Shown: in pieces, positions 5,827 to 7,142 of the stretch
Layout: the number at the start of each line of letters is the position of its first letter
Position numbering within the stretch: the stretch's first letter is position 1
DNA from: Ktedonobacterales bacterium
GTDB taxonomy: Bacteria > Chloroflexota > Ktedonobacteria > Ktedonobacterales > JADMIN01
Length of the DNA stretch: 7,142 bases
Assembly: GCA_025450405.1 (NCBI GenBank)
Contig: JANWHL010000001.1
Location: forward strand, 1-7,142
Direction of reading: 5' to 3'
Program-made: the position numbers and the translations under genes
The notes under the pieces: generated by a model
Seen by the model: the letters and a program-made list of their open reading frames with translations, nothing else
What the model was told of the DNA's origin: nothing
The model's database searches: none

Positions 5827-6354
5827 ATGTCAGACCAGAACTTCGGCCAGGGGCAGCAGGATGCCTCACAGCAGTCGAACTCGCAGGGCGACCAATCGGG
5901 CCAGAGTGCGCAGGGGATGACTTCCGATCCCGGCAACCCTGGCATGCAGGGCCAGATGGATCCAAATGCCGGACAGATGAGTCAGGGCCAGATGGACCCC
6001 TCGATGAGCGGCCAGATGGGCCAGGGTCAGGCGGACCCGAATGCCGGGCAGGCGACGCAGGGACAGCAGGGTGGTCAGATGGGCGGTATGCTCGGCGGCG
6101 CCCAGCAACAGGCGGAGCAGCAGGTCAACCAGGCCATTGATCAATTCGCGAGCAAGATCCCGGGCGGCGACCAGTTCGCCCAGCAAGCCAAAGATGCCGC
6201 GGATTCGGCCGTTGGCAACCTCGCGCAGCAGGCGCAAGGGCAGATGGGCAATCTGGAGCAGCAGGCACAGGGTCAGCTCGGCAACATGGGCGGTGTTGGG
6301 AATGCGCTCGGCGGGATGCTTGGCGGCCAGGGCAACCAGGGCGGCCAGAGTTAA
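5827..6354 (+). CDS. Gln/Gly/Met/Ala-rich low-complexity repeat protein, function unknown
   Basis: A 175-residue protein of no family I recognise. It has no Cys, Trp, His, Tyr or Arg, and only two Lys and two Phe. There is no signal peptide or membrane helix. Residues 1-80 are hydrophilic and probably disordered, dominated by Gln, Gly, Ser, Asp and Met. They contain three related units with a GQxDPxxxGQxxQ pattern (42-53, 54-66, 67-78). Residues 92-155 look helical and amphipathic, with Gln/Ala-rich stretches and an exact 11-residue tandem repeat (131-141, 142-152). The motif GGMLGG occurs on both sides of this helical part (86-91 and 162-167). The start is well supported: AGGAGA at 5812-5817 lies 9 nt before the ATG. 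A strong terminator follows about 70 bp after the stop. It stands alone as a single-gene transcript. The composition resembles stress-protective or phase-separating disordered proteins, but that is only an analogy. Confidence 0.85.
   Translation: MSDQNFGQGQQDASQQSNSQGDQSGQSAQGMTSDPGNPGMQGQMDPNAGQMSQGQMDPSMSGQMGQGQADPNAGQATQGQQGGQMGGMLGGAQQQAEQQVNQAIDQFASKIPGGDQFAQQAKDAADSAVGNLAQQAQGQMGNLEQQAQGQLGNMGGVGNALGGMLGGQGNQGGQS
5950..6060 (+). repeat. Three 12-13-codon repeats in the Gln-rich protein
   Basis: Three consecutive in-frame units of 36, 39 and 36 bp encode GQMDPNAGQMSQ, GQMDPSMSGQMGQ and GQADPNAGQATQ. Units 1 and 3 share the DPNAGQ core. Unit 2 keeps GQMDP and GQM with one extra residue. 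The DNA differs at many third positions, so the units are older than a fresh slippage event or are under selection at the protein level. Confidence 0.85.
6217..6282 (+). repeat. Two 33-bp tandem repeats encoding an 11-residue helical unit
   Basis: Two adjacent 33-bp units encode NLAQQAQGQMG (131-141) and NLEQQAQGQLG (142-152). They differ by Ala/Glu and Met/Leu only. An 11-residue period is the classic length for amphipathic helices such as those of LEA proteins, although these units are rich in Gln rather than in Lys/Glu. Confidence 0.85.
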
Positions 6355-6421
6355 GTGTCGCGCGGTGTCGTTGCGCGCCGTGCGGCACTCGCGCGGTTCG
6401 CGCGCTCGTCGAACAGTTGAC

Positions 6422-6461
6422 CGGCCCCGGAGCCGCGCTGGCTCCGGGGCCGCGTCATTTT
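6422..6461 (+). terminator. GC-rich intrinsic terminator after the Gln-rich protein gene
   Basis: A perfect 13-bp stem (6422-6434 with 6440-6452, core GGCCCCGGAGCC / GGCTCCGGGGCC) encloses the 5-nt loop GCGCT. On the plus strand it is followed by a short TTTT at 6458-6461, a few bases from the stem. This fits a rho-independent terminator, with a weak U-tract, for the gene ending at 6354. On the minus strand there is no T-tract, but the hairpin sits between convergent genes and could also block read-through from the gene ending at 6488. A smaller GCGCG/CGCGC hairpin (6391-6403) lies just before it. Confidence 0.7.
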
Positions 6462-6487
6462 CGCGTCATCGTTGCCGCGCCGCGTCG

Positions 6488-7142
6488 TTACGATGCGGCC
6501 GCGTCGTTTTCCACCGCGGGCGAGCCGATGTCGCCGTGCCGCTCCGGCGCGGGAGGGAGCGCCGCCGACAGCGCCGCCAGGGTCTCGGGGTCAGTCGTCC
6601 CGAGTGTCTGCTGCAGATTCGCCACCGTTGCGGTGGTGTCGGCGTCGGCGTCCACCACTTGCTCAGCGGTCGCCTCCTGCACGACCTGACCGTTGACCAC
6701 CAGCCGCCGGACCACCCGCACGCGCTTGACCCGCCGAGTGGTCGAGGCCGCGCCGGCATCTGGCTGAGTCGTCGCGGCCTCGGGTGCCTCACCCGATGCC
6801 GCCGCCACGTCCACACCCGCACTGGGGTCGCGGCTGGCGCCTTGCGTCGCTACGGGCTCGTCCGCCGCCGGCTGTGCGGGGGCGTCCGCGGACGCGTCTT
6901 GCGACGGGCCCGCCACCTCATTGGCCGCCGCCTCATTGGCCGCCACGTCGGCCGCCACGTCGTGGGTCGCCGGATCGTGGGTCGCGAACGCGTTGGTCGC
7001 GAGACCGGCCGCCGGGGCGAGGCCCGCCGCGCCAGCGAAGCCGGCCAACTCGGCCAGAGTCTCGTTGGTTGCCTCATGGCCGGCAGGCGCGTGCTCAAAC
7101 GAGGTCGGCGCGCCTGGTTCTCCCAGTTCGTCCTCGGCGACA
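6488..7142 (-). CDS. C-terminal part of an Ala-rich acidic repeat protein, 5' end outside the window
   Basis: The frame is open from the right edge of the window to the TAA at 6490-6488, giving at least 217 residues. A TTG at 7048 could be read as a start but has no support, and reading continues upstream without a stop to base 7141, so the real start probably lies outside. The protein is rich in Ala, Asp, Glu, Thr, Pro and Val, with no Cys, Trp or Tyr visible and no membrane helix in the part seen. Visible from N to C: an acidic stretch; an Ala/Gly-rich stretch; short repeats of the type ATHDP, ATHDV, AADV, AANEA and AANEV; a disordered Ala/Pro/Asp-rich linker; a basic segment TRRVKRVRVVRRLVVNGQVV that looks like a beta hairpin; EATAEQVVDADAD; then a likely helix (TLGTTDPETLAALSAAL). 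I recognise no family. It converges on the Gln-rich protein gene. Confidence 0.75.
   Translation of the reverse strand, partial: VAEDELGEPGAPTSFEHAPAGHEATNETLAELAGFAGAAGLAPAAGLATNAFATHDPATHDVAADVAANEAAANEVAGPSQDASADAPAQPAADEPVATQGASRDPSAGVDVAAASGEAPEAATTQPDAGAASTTRRVKRVRVVRRLVVNGQVVQEATAEQVVDADADTTATVANLQQTLGTTDPETLAALSAALPPAPERHGDIGSPAVENDAAAS
6916..6990 (-). repeat. Tandem 12-15-bp repeats in the Ala-rich protein gene
   Basis: CCTCATTGGCCGCC is repeated head to tail at 6916-6930 and 6931-6945 (15-bp units differing at the last base). It is followed by a 12-bp partial unit (6946-6957). CGTGGGTCGC then starts two further 15-bp units (6961-6975, 6976-6990). On the minus strand they encode the ATHD and AANE pentapeptide-like repeats. 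All unit lengths are multiples of three, so the frame is kept. Confidence 0.8.

Noticed and set aside
5649..6140. A 163-residue plus-strand frame overlapping the Gln-rich gene
   Set aside because: It is in a different frame from the well-supported gene at 5827, its composition follows from the repeat DNA, and it lacks a ribosome binding site.
6479..6508. An 11-bp direct repeat (GCCGCGTCGTT) at 6479-6489 and 6498-6508
   Set aside because: It sits at the 3' end of a coding region in GC-rich DNA, has no palindrome or mobile-element features, and is best explained by chance.
6551..6760. Resemblance of the NGQVVQE segment to the tail of animal intermediate filament proteins
   Set aside because: The likeness is a few residues in a low-complexity context, with no coiled-coil rod in the part seen. 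It is most likely chance.

Overview
This is a GC-rich window of 7,142 bp from a bacterial chromosome. It holds four protein-coding genes: three complete, and one that runs off the right edge. No RNA genes, insertion sequences or CRISPR arrays are visible. The gene content is signal transduction plus low-complexity proteins. The best taxonomic guess is Chloroflexota or a similar high-GC, multi-sensor lineage. This rests on the Pro/Thr/Ala linker of the Ser/Thr kinase (TPTAT, TATATPE-type runs), which is common in Chloroflexota surface proteins, and on the style of the PAS/GAF sensor. It is inference, and no marker gene is present to settle it.

Layout. Bases 1-294 show no convincing gene. A sigma70-like promoter (295-323) and a strong ribosome binding site lead into a 908-residue plus-strand protein with the order PAS, GAF, PAS, PAS and a histidine-kinase-like ATPase fold (359-3085). 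Its ATPase part appears catalytically dead, and no phospho-accepting histidine box is visible. Only 19 bp after it, a minus-strand gene ends. That gene encodes a membrane-anchored Hanks-type Ser/Thr kinase (5363-3105) with an intact catalytic domain, a long disordered linker, a Lys/Arg-rich pentapeptide repeat, one membrane helix and an extracytoplasmic beta-rich C-terminal domain. A good promoter (5440-5412) and ribosome binding site place its start at the ATG at 5363, not at a TTG further upstream.

A 463-bp intergenic region separates the kinase from a divergent plus-strand gene (5827-6354). This gene encodes an unusual 175-residue protein rich in Gln, Gly, Met and Ala, with 12-13-residue and 11-residue internal repeats. 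A 13-bp GC-rich terminator hairpin (6422-6452) follows it. From the right edge, a minus-strand gene (7142-6488, 5' end outside the window) reads inward. It encodes the C-terminal 217 residues of an Ala-rich, acidic, repeat-bearing protein with a short basic beta-like segment near its end.

How they may work together (inference). The two large genes are convergent, so they are not an operon, but both are signalling proteins. One is a full Ser/Thr kinase with an external sensor domain. The other is a multi-sensor protein that seems unable to phosphorylate and could act as a scaffold, a ligand-gated binding partner or a kinase substrate. The most unusual items are the dead sensor kinase and the Gln/Gly/Met-rich repeat protein, for which I recognise no family.
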